Shown: in pieces, positions 51,090 to 63,600 of the stretch | Numbering within the stretch: the stretch's first letter is position 1 | Layout of the letters: each line of letters starts with the position of its first letter | Source: Motacilla alba alba | Lineage: Eukaryota > Chordata > Aves > Passeriformes > Motacillidae | Direction: 5' to 3' | NCBI RefSeq assembly: GCF_015832195.1 | Contig: NC_052046.1 | Location: forward strand, 14,624,161-14,688,160 | Length of the DNA stretch: 64,000 nt | Made by a program: the position numbers and the translations under genes | Notes under the pieces: model-generated | Told to the model about the DNA's origin: nothing | Seen by the model: only the letters and a program-made list of their open reading frames with translations | Databases searched by the model: none

Positions 51090-54000
51090 ACAAAAACACA
51101 GTTGGAAAAGGCATGAAACAAACTCATATGGATCTTTAAAAATGGGCTCTGCAAGCTCTTTCACTGGCTTTGCAGTTGATTCAAGTCTCAGCAAATGGAC
51201 TTTCCATCAAGTGATTTCTTTTGAGTTTGCATATACTCATCTTGAACTAATGCTACCTACTTCTTCTGTCAGTGTCAGTATGTCAGCAATTAATAGTAGT
51301 TTCTTGATAATTTCTAAACCATTTCTTGATAGTTAGCCACAAAAATTACCTTTCTGCATTCCCTTCATTTAAAATTCTTCCGCTCTACAGATCAGTAGGC
51401 TCAATAATATTGAAAAGCTGTCCTGCAAGGCTGCAGAACTAAGGCTGATTTACAAGGCCTGTGGCAATATTAAGCAACTTGGATGTTTTCCTGTAGTCAG
51501 CAAGCAAATTACTCTTCCTTTCAATTCTGCTGCATTTGATGTTTCCAATGTTTTCATTTGAAATATTTTCATTAATATTAGTATGTGCTTCTGATTTACA
51601 TGAAGATCATGAAGGTGTAAATTTTCTGCAGTTATATTAATGCATTATGGCTACTAAGCTCTTGGTTATGTTAGTTGAAATTGAGACTTAGTTTGTAGGC
51701 CCTGCAGCTAGCCAGTGGTAGTGGACATCATATTTTAACTCTTACAGATGTGCAGAAGCAAGTTTTTCTCACTCTTCTTTGTATAAATGCAAATACATAA
51801 GATATGAGAGTACATATTTATTGCTTGTCAGATCCATTGTTTGGCCTAATAACTTAGACATGACTTATTTTAAAAGTAAGCACTCAGGCAAGGTGTCCTG
51901 GAAGCAGCACAAGGACTTTCACCCTTGAGCAAAGCACTGTTATTTTCTGTGTTTCTATGCATGCAGATGATGTTTCCTCAATATGCTTCCCAGAAGAAGG
52001 ATCTCTGAGATTATTCAGTGAAGCCAGCATTGTTGTCACTGCACAGTGACACATGGTATTCTCCAGGGTCTGCTCCAGCTACCACTGGTGTGTGAAGCTC
52101 CAGCTGGCACAGCAGAGGCTTCCCTAAATGCTTACAGGTGCTGTGCAAAGCCAGCCTCACTGGGGCCTGTAACAGCTGAGCTCTTCACAGCTGCAACCAC
52201 AGCTGAATTTCTCTGGGTTTTATTGTTGATGGTGATGGTGGGTTTGCTGTGTGGTTTTATCTCATTTGGAGCCCAGATTTGTATGTGTTTTTTCCCTAGA
52301 TAAAGCCTGAAAGAAGAAAAAGGCAGCTAATTTGAGAGGGAGCCCAGTGAATGAAGGTTCTATCACATTCCAGTGGAGGAACCAGAGCAATTATTTTCTA
52401 AGCAAATATCCTACAGTATGTCAGCATAGCATATTACACTGTTTATCTGGATCATGAAAAATTACATTTCATCCAAATGTTGGCATTTTCCCAGGAGACA
52501 AAAATGACTACACCACTGGCTATGCAGAACCTTCTAAGTTCTGGTTTGCTATGAGAACAAACTTAATATTTTTTAGCAAAACTGTTTTCCTGCCTATTTT
52601 TCTTACAGTCTGTAAATAAGTTCTCATTTTTGACTGACTGAATGATTAGGTGACAGTGGAAATTTTATGTAAATGAATAAAAAATAATTCATTAAAGGAA
52701 AATATTTTAATAACACATTAAAAAACAACAGAAATGGAATTAATATTCAGGAATACTTTTTTAAATTACAAGTGTTTTGCAGAAGCATGAACTCATTACC
52801 CAATAAGACTTATCTGCCCTGCAACACCTAAAAATGCTACAAATGTGAAGGAAAAAACCTAGAAAATCTAATGTTACTGGTGTATAATTCCCCAGTATGT
52901 CTGAATCTTCGATAAAGTACGCAATTCTGATCTTGCCAACTTGGAAAAATGTCACAGAAGAGGGAAAGATTTAGAGAGGAGCAATACGGATTAACAAGTT
53001 ACAGAGGAGTAGCCATACATGGCAAGCAGACAAGGACATTTTTTTAATTATGAGAAGTAGAGGTCTATAGACTTGTAAGTGACCATGAAAAGATGGTTTG
53101 GGAAAAATTGGAACTTGGTTACTGGCCTACAGATGGCTTTGCTTTGAGCTAATACAATTGTTCTTTTGGAAGAACAGAAGGCCTCAGTCATGACAATTTA
53201 AAAGACATGAATTTTCTGTTTTAATACACTGTTTCAAGCTGTTTGGAAATTTGAGTAAAATTTGGTTTTTGATAAGGCTTTTGAAACTGCTGCAAAATTC
53301 TTCACAAACAGCAATTTTTTCTCTGAGGAACCAAGAGAAGTTGCTTTTATATTTTTTTTACCTTCTTTGTGGGTAGCATTGACCTCAGTAAAACTTTGCT
53401 ATAAACTTTGATAGTGCCTGGATTTCTCCTCTGAGTCCTTTCAGATTCTAGTATGAGGAGCTTCAGCTATAAAGCTGTCACTGAACATTGATATTGAACA
53501 CTTCTTTTTCCACTTATTTCTGTGTGATAATTAATCAGTATGATCTGATGCTTCCAATTCTGTCTTTAATATGCTAAGTCCCAAGAAAGAGGGGAAAGGG
53601 GAAAGGGCTAGAGAGAAACTTTCATTTACTTTCTATAGTGAATAGAAAAGTAGTTGTCTGATCACAAACATTAGCAATCAAAGGGTAATCTGTCAATTTA
53701 AGAACATAAGGGTAGGAAATTTTAAATCCTAGTTAAAGGTTTCAATCACATCTACAGAGGCGGTCTCACAGAAGGGGAGGTAGAGTTTAAAACCTTACTG
53801 CTCTACCAGGGTGCAAGAGTAATAGCTTGCTAGCATGATGCCAATTATGAAGTGGGTTCTATTTCAAAGTCATTCTTCAGAGGACATTTTGGATAATGAT
53901 AGTATTTCACAGAAATAATCCAATCAACTTCATGTATTGCAACATTAAGAGACTTTTTGAGACTTTTTCCACAAATAAATTAGAGCTAGTAACTTTCATG

Positions 54001-54451
54001 CCTATTGCTAAAGCCCCATGACTCAGCCTGGAAGGACAGGAGTGAGTGCTCAGGATTCACTACTGTACTTATCCTAGTACTCCAGTGATTGCAATTGATT
54101 GCAACCAGAGTGGGACATCACAAGATCAACTGGTTTAATAGTGAGTAAACAGTTTTTGTGAGGCATCAGCTGACCATCAGGATCACCTTAGACATCAACA
54201 TGTTTTCTCATCCCTCTTCACTGTGACACCTTCCCCATGGTGTGCAGAGTTCTCTTCTTGCCTCCTTTCTGCTCTTTTTTCAATTGTTGTTTAATAAACT
54301 GAATTTCCCCAAGACCTCCTTTCCCCATGCCACAAATAATGCAGTTTCTCAGGGATAAATTAGCCACAGCACAAAAGACTCTGGTCCAGAGCACAAATAA
54401 TAAATTAATAAAAATGAGTTAATTAGACTTTAGATGAGAGTAACAGTTTTA
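51090..54451. other. Unique DNA, no gene seen
   Basis: Contains an 8-bp inverted repeat tgtcactg-ca-cagtgaca at 52034-52051. The 85-codon plus frame at 52046-52303 ends in a hydrophobic stretch but has no recognisable domain or gene context. Confidence 0.5.
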
Positions 54452-54528
54452 CATGTGTTTGACCTCCTTTACCTGACAGGTTGGTGTTTTTATCCTTCCT
54501 TGGGGTAGTTCTGCCTCAGTGTAGTCAG
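54452..54528. repeat. Direct repeat, copy 1 (about 76 bp)
   Basis: From catgtgtttgacctccttta to gtgtagtcag, closely matching 55302-55377; differences are a few substitutions and one inserted base. The family is not recognised. Confidence 0.9.
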
Positions 54529-54923
54529 CAAGACAGGTAGTCCAGGGCATTTGAAGACCTTCTTTCATGATGTTTTATATTTGCATGAAACATCTGCATT
54601 TAATTTCATATGCATTTAATTTTATGCCCCATAAAAAAAGGACAGTGAGAAGAATTAAGTATTGTTTCCACATTTTTATTTAACTTTTTTAAAAGTTTGA
54701 TTTTTTTCCTGTGTACATCACTGAAGAAAATAATTCCTTGGAACACACAAAAAAAGGTGATCTTTAGTCAGCATAAGGAATAATCTTTCTACAACCCAAT
54801 TTCACTCAGCTAATTTACATAAAAATATAAGAGCACTATTTCTGAACTAAGGTGAGGGAAATAATCTTCCCTTTGAGAAAACTCACAAGTTTTCCTCAAT
54901 TTTCATCTACACTGCTCAATATA

Positions 54924-55485
54924 TTAAAACTTTATGAAAAGTAATAAGGTTTCACAAAAATGTCTCTGTTCTAGAACATGACAATCCTCGCTGTATATAT
55001 TTTCATACAAACACAGAGGAGAAAGCTCCAACAATGCAGAAGCACCAACATTAAAGTACCACCGCCCCGGGAATAATAAAGTGTGTGAGCAGTGGGAGAA
55101 GCCTGTGCACAGGCACTTTTGCCTCTGGGCATAGCACAGTCCAGATGACTGCTGAGTGCCTTTCCAGACTTGATTTTTCTGGTCCTGTGAGTGCAGGGTG
55201 AAAATGCAGCTGTTGGACCCTGCACTTCCACAGCCATGATTTGCAGCCTTTCCCCTGATGAATTCCTGGATATTTTTCAGTGGAGACATAGGCCACTTTT
55301 CCATGTGTTTGACCTCCTTTACCTGACAGGCTTGTGTTTTCATCCTTCCTTGGGGTAATTCTGCTCAGTGTAGTCAGTGACGGTCTGGGTGCTACAGAGG
55401 CAGGTTTTGGCTGCATGTTGCTAATTTCTTTTACATGGGACAAATACTTGCTTCTATACCTTAGAGAAATTCCTGTGCCAGACAC
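54924..55485 (-). other. Overlapping long minus-strand open frames, unclassified
   Basis: Two minus frames of 139 codons (54924-55343) and 144 codons (55051-55485) overlap in different phases, with a third of 88 codons inside. At most one could be coding. Neither product shows a recognisable domain, signal peptide or membrane segment. The direct-repeat copy 2 lies inside both. The overlap of several long frames suggests locally low stop density rather than a gene, but a transcript from this strand is possible, given the further long frame just upstream at 56078-56500. Confidence 0.15.
55302..55377. repeat. Direct repeat, copy 2 (about 76 bp)
   Basis: Second copy of the 54452-54528 sequence, same orientation, about 850 bp away. 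Similarity drops quickly on both sides, so the duplicated unit is short. Confidence 0.9.
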
Positions 55486-56077
55486 TTGCCAAAGCTAGTA
55501 TATTGTAAGGATGGAAATACTCCCTACAAATGCTGGTGAGCAACTGATTCAAATTATCCCTGGCCCCAGAATTTCTCAGTTTGGATATTGGCAACAAGGC
55601 AAAGTTGATCTACAGGAAGTAGATTTTTCTCTGTATGCAGCAGAACTAAAAATAAAAAAACCCAACCCTTTCCTTTGTGTTGATTTCATGTGAAGCAGAC
55701 ATGCTATTTTTTTCTGAGCTTTTAGTAAAATCTTGCTATATTGAATTAAAGGGTTGAATAAAGACATCAACAACAAATATTTTTTCAAACATTCATGTTC
55801 AAATAAAGCTCATAGAAATTTATCTCTATTTATTATAATGAAAAGGGAAAATTTTCAGAGTGAAATAGCAAGGATTGTTTTATTAAATTCTGGGGAAAAT
55901 ATTGACTAGTGTTTTCATAAAGCTTCCTCATTCTAACATTGACTCTAACAGATAGGTGGGTAAGCAGAGAAACAGTTTTCTGAAATGTGTGTGTTAGAAT
56001 TGTTTGCCATTTCAAAGATATTCTCTCTATACATTGATAGCCATGAATTTTAAAAATAAACTTTAATCTCTCTCTCT

Positions 56078-56500
56078 CTAGCTCTCCAATAAACTGCTAA
56101 GCAGCCAACATGTTGTCAAAGCTTCAAAACCTGTAGATAGTTCTGTTTCCCTGGCATGCTGAAGAAGAAAGTAAAGCTCTGAATATTGAGCTGACACTTC
56201 CATCAAATACTTGTTTGTGGTAATGTTCAGATAAACAATCTCTTCTAATAAGTCATCATCTTTCATCTTCAGACTACTATGGAGCTCATTATAAACAAAT
56301 TCTTTTGAAGTGCATTGCTGAGAAATAAATTCTAGCACATTTTTAAAATTTGAACTCCTAGTTACCTTGCTGAGAGTGACATCAGAGAGTAGAATGAAAA
56401 AAAATCCATCTCTCAGGTCAGTGATATTCTCCTTTGTAACAAAACTGTCTTGGCTTGCTGTTGTTGTTTTATAAACTATGCGGAGTGTCAGGAGTTCCAT
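56078..56500 (-). other. Unclassified 140-codon open frame, most protein-like in window
   Basis: The frame starts at an ATG in a fair Kozak setting (cccatgg), with an in-frame stop two codons upstream, and ends at a tag before a short (ag)n. An attaaa word follows within about 15 bases. The predicted protein is acidic to neutral, helix-prone, with alternating Leu/Ile and charged residues (KMKDDDLLEEIVYL, KYLMEVSAQYSELYFLLQHA) and no low complexity, which is more protein-like than the other frames here. I do not recognise a family. It could be a single coding exon, a decayed retrocopy or chance. Intron-exon borders cannot be settled by eye. Confidence 0.22.
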
Positions 56501-57052
56501 GGGTTATTTATTTGGGGAAAGGAAGAGCAGAAATTTTGGGAAATTCAGTGAGCTGTTTTTGCAATTATTCTTCAGTGAGCTCTTTGTGCAGTTACAGAGG
56601 AGAAAGTAGAAGAAAGACCATAGAAAATAAAAGACAACTTGATTCAACATGATTTACATTCATCCCCAACATATGTGGGATGTAACCGTGAAAAAACATT
56701 TATTTTTGCAGCCAATTTTTATGACTTTTGTTATAGAGTTTATGACTCTTGTTTGATTTCCTATTACCTGAATAAGACTTAAGGAATAGTAGGAAAAATA
56801 ATTCAAGATATTTTTTATTCTCCCTCATCTGACTTTCTTCTTTCTCCATTTCTGATATTGAGTATTTTGATTAGTTTCAACAGCCTGTACCTCACTGACA
56901 CATTTAACATAGGTTACATAGTTATTTGCTGTAGAATTCATGAAATTGTTTATGAAATATCCACATTGTCAGTGGATAAGTTAGCCTCAGCTGCAATGTT
57001 TATTGTTCAGATTCTTGTTCTTCAATTTAAACTGTAACGTATAAGCTTTTGG

Positions 57053-57056
<4 letters not shown>
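56501..57056. other. Unique DNA, no gene seen
   Basis: No open frame of note and no recognised repeat. Confidence 0.5.

Positions 57057-57116
<60 letters not shown>
57057..57116. repeat. (TA)30 microsatellite
   Basis: 60 bases of uninterrupted ta dinucleotide, the longest perfect dinucleotide array in the window. It is self-complementary and able to extrude as a cruciform. The Tyr-Ile run in the minus frame is an artefact. Confidence 0.97.
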
Positions 57117-57120
<4 letters not shown>

Positions 57121-57469
57121 TTCTGAGTTTTAAGAAAACAGAAAAAAGACAAAGCTTGGATGGCAAGAAAGCCATTACAGCATGACAAACAGGAATGCAT
57201 GGATGCCCAAAAAATGAATGAAAGGAACATCAGTGTGACAAAAACCCTCTGCATGCCTTGCACTATGCCCTATTCATGCTAGAATAAAAGATACAGACCA
57301 AGTGCAACCATTGCACTATTGTGCAGAAAAGTGAAACAGTGCTTCATGGGCCAATGCCTATACTTTTTAATAATATGCAACTTTATAATATGCATTTCAT
57401 AATGATAATATTAATAAAGTATGTTTTTAATATGCTGAGTTTTAGTCGCTGCCTATGTCTTTTAAATTT

Positions 57470-57507
57470 ATGCACTCTAGAGATAGACATGCACTCTAGA
57501 GATAGAG
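57470..57507. repeat. Perfect 19-bp tandem duplication
   Basis: atgcactctagagatagac (57470-57488) is followed by the same 19-mer with only its last base changed (57489-57507). Confidence 0.92.
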
Positions 57508-60454
57508 GAAATATTTAAGTATTAATACATAAGTACTAAGGCCAGGCCTCTGAACTTGGGTTTTGAAGGTGCTTTTTCTCATACTGAAAATATACAGGTG
57601 CAGAGAGACACCTGTTAGACATCTATGGTTGCACCTGTCCTCATATAAATTTGCTCAGCTCATCCACTCATTAGTGCTGTCCAAGGCCCAGCCTCCTTTA
57701 ATGAAAACACTCAATTTCTAATTATAGGTATAACTGTTGGTTTTCTGGTCTTTCAATTCACTGTAAGCTTAATGTATTTGTAACTAGTTGCTGTGTAAAG
57801 TCCTGAAGAACAAACTCTTTTTTTGTATCAGCTGCATGGGTGGCCCACAAATAACTAATAATAATTATGTGCTTAGAACAAGATTAATATTTAGATAAAA
57901 AAATTAGATTCCCAGAAGTAAAGAAATTCCACTTTCCCTAGTGTCCATTCAAACATACTTCCCTTTGCTGACCATTTGTTTCTGCTGTTGTGCAAAAGCA
58001 AGCGGACTTCAACTGGCACAGCAAAGCAAATTGTCACTATTTTGACATAATTTGGTCATATTTGTGTGGATTTTCTAAGGGAAAATACATAATTGCACAT
58101 TTTAAAGTTAAGTACTGTTGAGAATGATGGCCTTGTGGACCCAGAACCTGCCATGATTTCTGAAACCTAAGTACCCACCTGGCACTTGAATTGTGGGATG
58201 TACCTCACAGCTTTACTGGCTTATTCTGGTCTTCCTGCTCCTGCAGTGGTCTCTAGAGCTATTTTAAGTTCAAAGTCTCAGCTATTTTGAGTGGCTGTTT
58301 TGAGTCACCTTACCTTGGCAAAATCTTTCAAGAAGAAAGGAACAGAAGGGAAACACTGTTTTTCCCTCCCTTCAAACCATCCTGCAAAATTTGAGTGAAA
58401 TTCCATAGCGTAAATTTAAATAACATGTTACTGCCTGACTATTTTCTACTGCTGATTTTTAAAGGATGGCACACCCACTGGCCTTCAGTAAAATTCTCAA
58501 AGTAAATTTCCTACGGCAGTGGAAAGTACCCTTTGCAGTGAAAATTATCTACTGTTTTAAATGTTACAAATTCTTCCTTAAAAAAGGAGATGATGAATAC
58601 TTATGCCTGAATTGAGAAAATGCTATCCAGATTTGCAGGTTTCATTTGAAATTCCATAAACTGAGGGCTGGCAGTATCAGCCTTTGAATCTGATAACACT
58701 TTTAACTTCTAAGAAATGTTAGAATATTTATTTCTATGTTTGTGGTCTTCTCCCTCGCTTTATGTTGTAGTAGGATGAAATGTCTAACTTGAATCAAGAG
58801 CTTTTTTTCTTATTCAAGGTGCTTTTTCTCCACCTGTAAGCCATTATATCCACCACATATAATCTAGGATATGCTACTGTCCTTTGTTTGCAAATATGCA
58901 TGGATCTTGCTGTGGACCAGGAATCCATTGTGCTAAGGGGTATACGAGCACACAGCACGAAAAAGGGGCTGCTCTGCGGAGACCTTCTGCTTTCAGTGTG
59001 TGTTGTGTTTGTCTCTGCAATAACTGAGTGCCTTCCAGTAGTGCACTGAGCAATGCAACTACCATCTGGCATGTGTTTGCTCGCTCACTGTCTCCCCAGG
59101 GGAAGAAGTGTGTGCAGTGGAGTGTTATGTTTCTGAATTTTCATACGTAGATACTGACACGTGCTTACACTGGAAATGACAAGGTCAAAATACATGCCTT
59201 GCACTGGGAATGAAAAACAGTGATATTTTAAATGTTCCTTAGTTAATTCTACGTATGCCAGCTCTAACAAGATCTTCCTGTTGCATAAGAAGATGCATTT
59301 TTAATTTAATGCAGCATTTTCCATTCTTGCATAGCCTCTAGTCACCCTCTGTCTTCAGTAAGGAGTTGCCAGGGGCTTCCATCCCTGTCTCCAGATGGTA
59401 TTGGGAGCTGAAGGCAAGAAAAAGGAAGAGGAAAAGTTAAATTTAAAAGTGTTCATGCTCACAGAAATGAAATCTGTTCTTCCTGAGATGAGGAAAAGTC
59501 ATGACACAACAAATTCCCCACTCATTCACATCCTGTGCAATCCTATCGAATACAAGATGGGATGTGTAAATGCATGCACCATTTGATCATCATAAATGCA
59601 TTGGTTCCGTTAAAATTTGGAATCAAGCATTATTTTTAGATATATTTGCTGAAACTAAACAAAAAATTCTTCATGATCATTCAAATGGGCTCAAAATGTA
59701 GAGAATAATTATTGAAAAATTAGTTGCTCAAAGGACAAGGGGTTTTTAATGTCCCAGATTCTTACATATAAAGATAGTCTGTCACACTGTTGCATTAGCC
59801 TAGCTGAAATGCCAGTGATGAGTATTTCTGATAACACAGGGATCTGTTTTTCTTCAGTAATTTCATAACACAGAATGGTGTCATGTAGATTATGGGTACT
59901 TATGCTTGAAAAGAAAAAGAAACCTCCTGCGTACCGATTTTTTCCCCAAAGAAAATTTTCAGAAGATTTATGAAGAAGTCAACATACGTTTGCTTGTAAT
60001 TATTCAGTAGCCCCTGGATGTGCTGCCATCAAGAGTGCTCTTCCTTTTGTTCATTTAAATAGATGGAATCACTATCAGTTCCTTAATTCTTTTCCTCCAT
60101 AGTTATTTTTTATTCCTCCTCAGCCTTTCTGTGGAAGCTGACGGCTTAGCTGTGCTCTTCTGAAATTCTCCTGTTACAGCATTTTTTTCCCTGTAGAATT
60201 TTTAAAATGAATTAAGCAGTAGAAATTGATGATTAACTCATTAGTAGCCATTTGGGAGTGGAGAGATTCTGATTGAAAAGTATGATACAAGGGACAGAGC
60301 AGGTCACTGGGGAACAGTACTTTGAAATTTAGTCCTGAATTCTACCAGTAATTTCCTATGTGGTTTTAAACATGTTGCTGAACTCCTTTGTGGCTGAGTT
60401 TACTCATCTGTTTATGAAACATGTAACTTTATCCAGCAGAGATGCTACCACAAT
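57508..60454. other. Unique DNA, no gene seen
   Basis: Frames up to 92 codons on minus near 58794-59072, unrecognised. No mobile element seen. Confidence 0.5.
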
Positions 60455-60620
60455 TAATTTTTAAATTAACTTGCACACTTTTGATTCTATAAATGAAGGT
60501 TTTCTCTTAAGTCTTTGCTGGGCTCTTAAAGCGCAGATTAATTTGGAATAATTTTTGTGTTGCTTTCGTGGCTCATGGTGTAATCTAGTAGCAACCTTTT
60601 CAAAGGTCATTAAAAATGCC
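60455..60620. promoter_or_regulatory. Candidate conserved noncoding element (nuclear receptor / TCF words)
   Basis: Contains a perfect NBRE-like aaaggtca at 60602-60609 overlapping a TCF/LEF-like tcaaagg, together with homeodomain-like attaattt and taaattaa cores at about 60453-60470 and 60537. No coding frame and no repeat. Function is inferred from motifs only. Confidence 0.2.
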
Positions 60621-63600
60621 TTCAGTTTACTATGTAATTTAAACTTTTGATGTTCAAAATTTCACATAAAATCTCTTGAACCTTTCATGTGCTCTTGTAG
60701 TTGATGGTGGTATAAACTAGAAGGAATATTAATAACTTTTCCTATGTCACAAAATATGCAGTTATCTGTAAACTTTTCTGTGAATTGCATAAGATCATCC
60801 TTAATTTCAATTTAATCCCATAAAATTATACTTGTGTTTTTTATTATTCATGGGAGTGACTTTGTAAGTGCATGACTTCTTACTTATGTGATGGAAATCA
60901 AATAAATTTTAATAAGGTATGATGCAGTGTATTTCACAGTACTGTTTATAAGTAGTGTTATTTCTAATTTAAGTGGTTATTACAGATCAGTTGAACAAAA
61001 TTCTAAATTTTTGCTGTTTTATTTTGATTGATTGCTGTGGATTTTTTTTTGGCAAATATAGTTTTGTCAGGTGCGTATTTTGCTCTTGTCATGATGTTTG
61101 CCACAGGACTAATGGATTATGCTGCTTATCCTCAGGTTGGCCTGAATGCATTATGAAATTGCAGTCTAGGGCTAGACTAATGCCCATTTCACATTGTAGA
61201 CCACACAGAAATGCCTATACAGGCACTGGTAGAATCAGTGCTTAGTATAGCTTCTTTCATTGTTTGAACCTCTTTGTTCCTCTTCTGCTATGGACAAAAT
61301 ACAAGCAATGACATCCTTTGTGTGCTGTGAAGTTTTGCAATATCAAACTGCATGCATTTGAAACTGAATTTTGAATGTGTAATACCCAGATACAAGCTTG
61401 CCACTATCAATTGCACTGAAACCCCATCCTCTGCTCTTTCCTCCTGGAGGAAATCCATCACATCCTGCACACATCTTGGGGGTTTAATTTCCTTTTTGTG
61501 AGGCCTTATTACAGGTGTAGTTGGTTTGTTCCTTGAATATACAGGTATCCAGCACAAAAGATAGTCAGGGGCTTAGGAATATTTTCACTGTCCTGGGACT
61601 TCTGTCATAGGAAAGTTCAGCAGACACTTTGGTACTCAAACAATTGATGTGGGGAGTGAAATGATTTCTGCTCCTGAAATCTATAGTCCATTGAGTGATT
61701 TACATAAACCCCATTGCAAAGAAAACTGGATAATCCAGTGAAAATCACAGTTGATCTCATCTTAAATGATCACTGCAGAGAAGAATGGTGGCTTAAAGAT
61801 GCAGACAAAAAATAAAGATTACAAGACAATTTCATTCTAAGTGAGGACCATCTGAAGTCCATGGGCAATGGTAGAAGGTGCTGGGGAGAGATGAGAAGAT
61901 GCTGGAGTGCTTACCCTCTTTCTGTATTTCATGATTTGCACCAGTGATTCTGGTATTCCCATGTTCCAGCATACTCCAGTGCCTTCCAGGAAGACTATTC
62001 CTCAGCTATTGCTCATAATTTTGAATATGAAGTTTTACACAATTCTATATTCTTTTAATTTTATATAGACATTTCTAAAATGGGACAGAGAAATTTTCAT
62101 CTGGTTCTTTAGATGTATCATATCTGGGTATTGCTAATTCAAAGCAGAGATTGTCATTCAAATGAATATGTTATGAAAATCATGGAATAATGCTGCCAGC
62201 TATGCCATTTTAAGGACAAAACATGGTTTTCTTTTAAAATTAATGCAAACCTTCCCTAATACGATTATACTTGTGGGAATATTTGTCAGAGACAACACAA
62301 GCCAGCTAGGCATTTCTTTGTGATGATCCATTACAGTTCATTCTAAATCAGCTATAAATATTGTTCCATTAAAATTGTTATCTACTACTGTCAGTCTGGG
62401 TCTTTCACAGATGAATCTTATCAGAATAAAGAGCTGACAGTACTTCTTAAAATGAACTATGCAAGTCAGGGTTACAGTCCATAACTTCCAGCGTCCTCCC
62501 ATACCCTTAATATCTGCTGGGTGAAAACTGTTACTTAATTTGACACTTTCATCCATTTTCACTTTTGAAGGGGATAAGTAGAACTCGACTTTGTTTGAGT
62601 CAGAGGAGATAAAACTGAATCTGTAGCCTAGGAAATCTTGACAAAAGTGTATGAGAGTTTTATTTCAAAAAAATAAAAAAATAAAATTTCCAATTTGTTT
62701 TAAATATTTGAATGACATATATGAAGGAATATTGTGACAAGGGAAGTAATTGAGGTAAGAGCTGTGTTGTGTTTAATACTTACAGTAGTGTCTAGATAAA
62801 CTAATACTCTTTTCCGCTCTTTGGAAAGTGCCTAATGGGAGATGATCAGTCACTGGTGGCCTCTTAAGTCCTATTAAGCCTCATCTGCTCTACAGAATGC
62901 AATCATTTCTAATAGTGACAGTCCTCAGCTTTTAAAATTGAGTGTGTTAAGTGTAATTATTTTTCTATCTTTGTGCTGATCTACTAAAGACCAGCACACA
63001 ACTTTTGTTTTGTCCAGAAAAATGTGTTTTGTTCAACATTTTGTCAGTTTTTCTAATTGGAAATCACTTTCCATTTACATTTTTGTTATTTTTTGAAGCC
63101 AAGGTAATGTAAAGCAAGAAATGAAAAAGCGATGACTCCGGACATATGGAGTAGTGCCAAGTGTTAAGGCAAGAGAGCCAGCAGAAACTCCTTTTCCTCC
63201 CTCTTCCCCAGCTGCTTCTAGCCTTTTCCCCCTGTGACCCTCAATTCTCACCTAAACAATACATGGGCGTGAGTCCAAGCCACCAGGTGGGAAGTGAATT
63301 GGCCTTTCTCCAAAAGATGGGCTGGCCAAGTTCATAGGGAGAGTTGGTTTCTAACATTTGCCAAATTTGAGTGAATGGTTGCCAGTCGGACAAAGGGAGG
63401 AAAAAAGAAGAGAAGAAAATGTCTAGATAGTAACTAGTCATGCATCAGAGAATAGTGTTAACTCCATATTCTTTAGGTATATTAGTTATTGGATTAATAT
63501 AACTGGCCAAAAATTTCAGTCTGAATGAGCCCTTGTATCTTTATTGCTTTGTGCTTGCACTGCTTCCAAAGGGTTTCATTTGCTGCTGTTTACTGGCCCA

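Noticed and set aside
54452..55377. Direct repeats as a short LTR pair
   Set aside because: Repeats are only about 76 bp, lack TG...CA ends, and no primer-binding or coding sequence lies between them.
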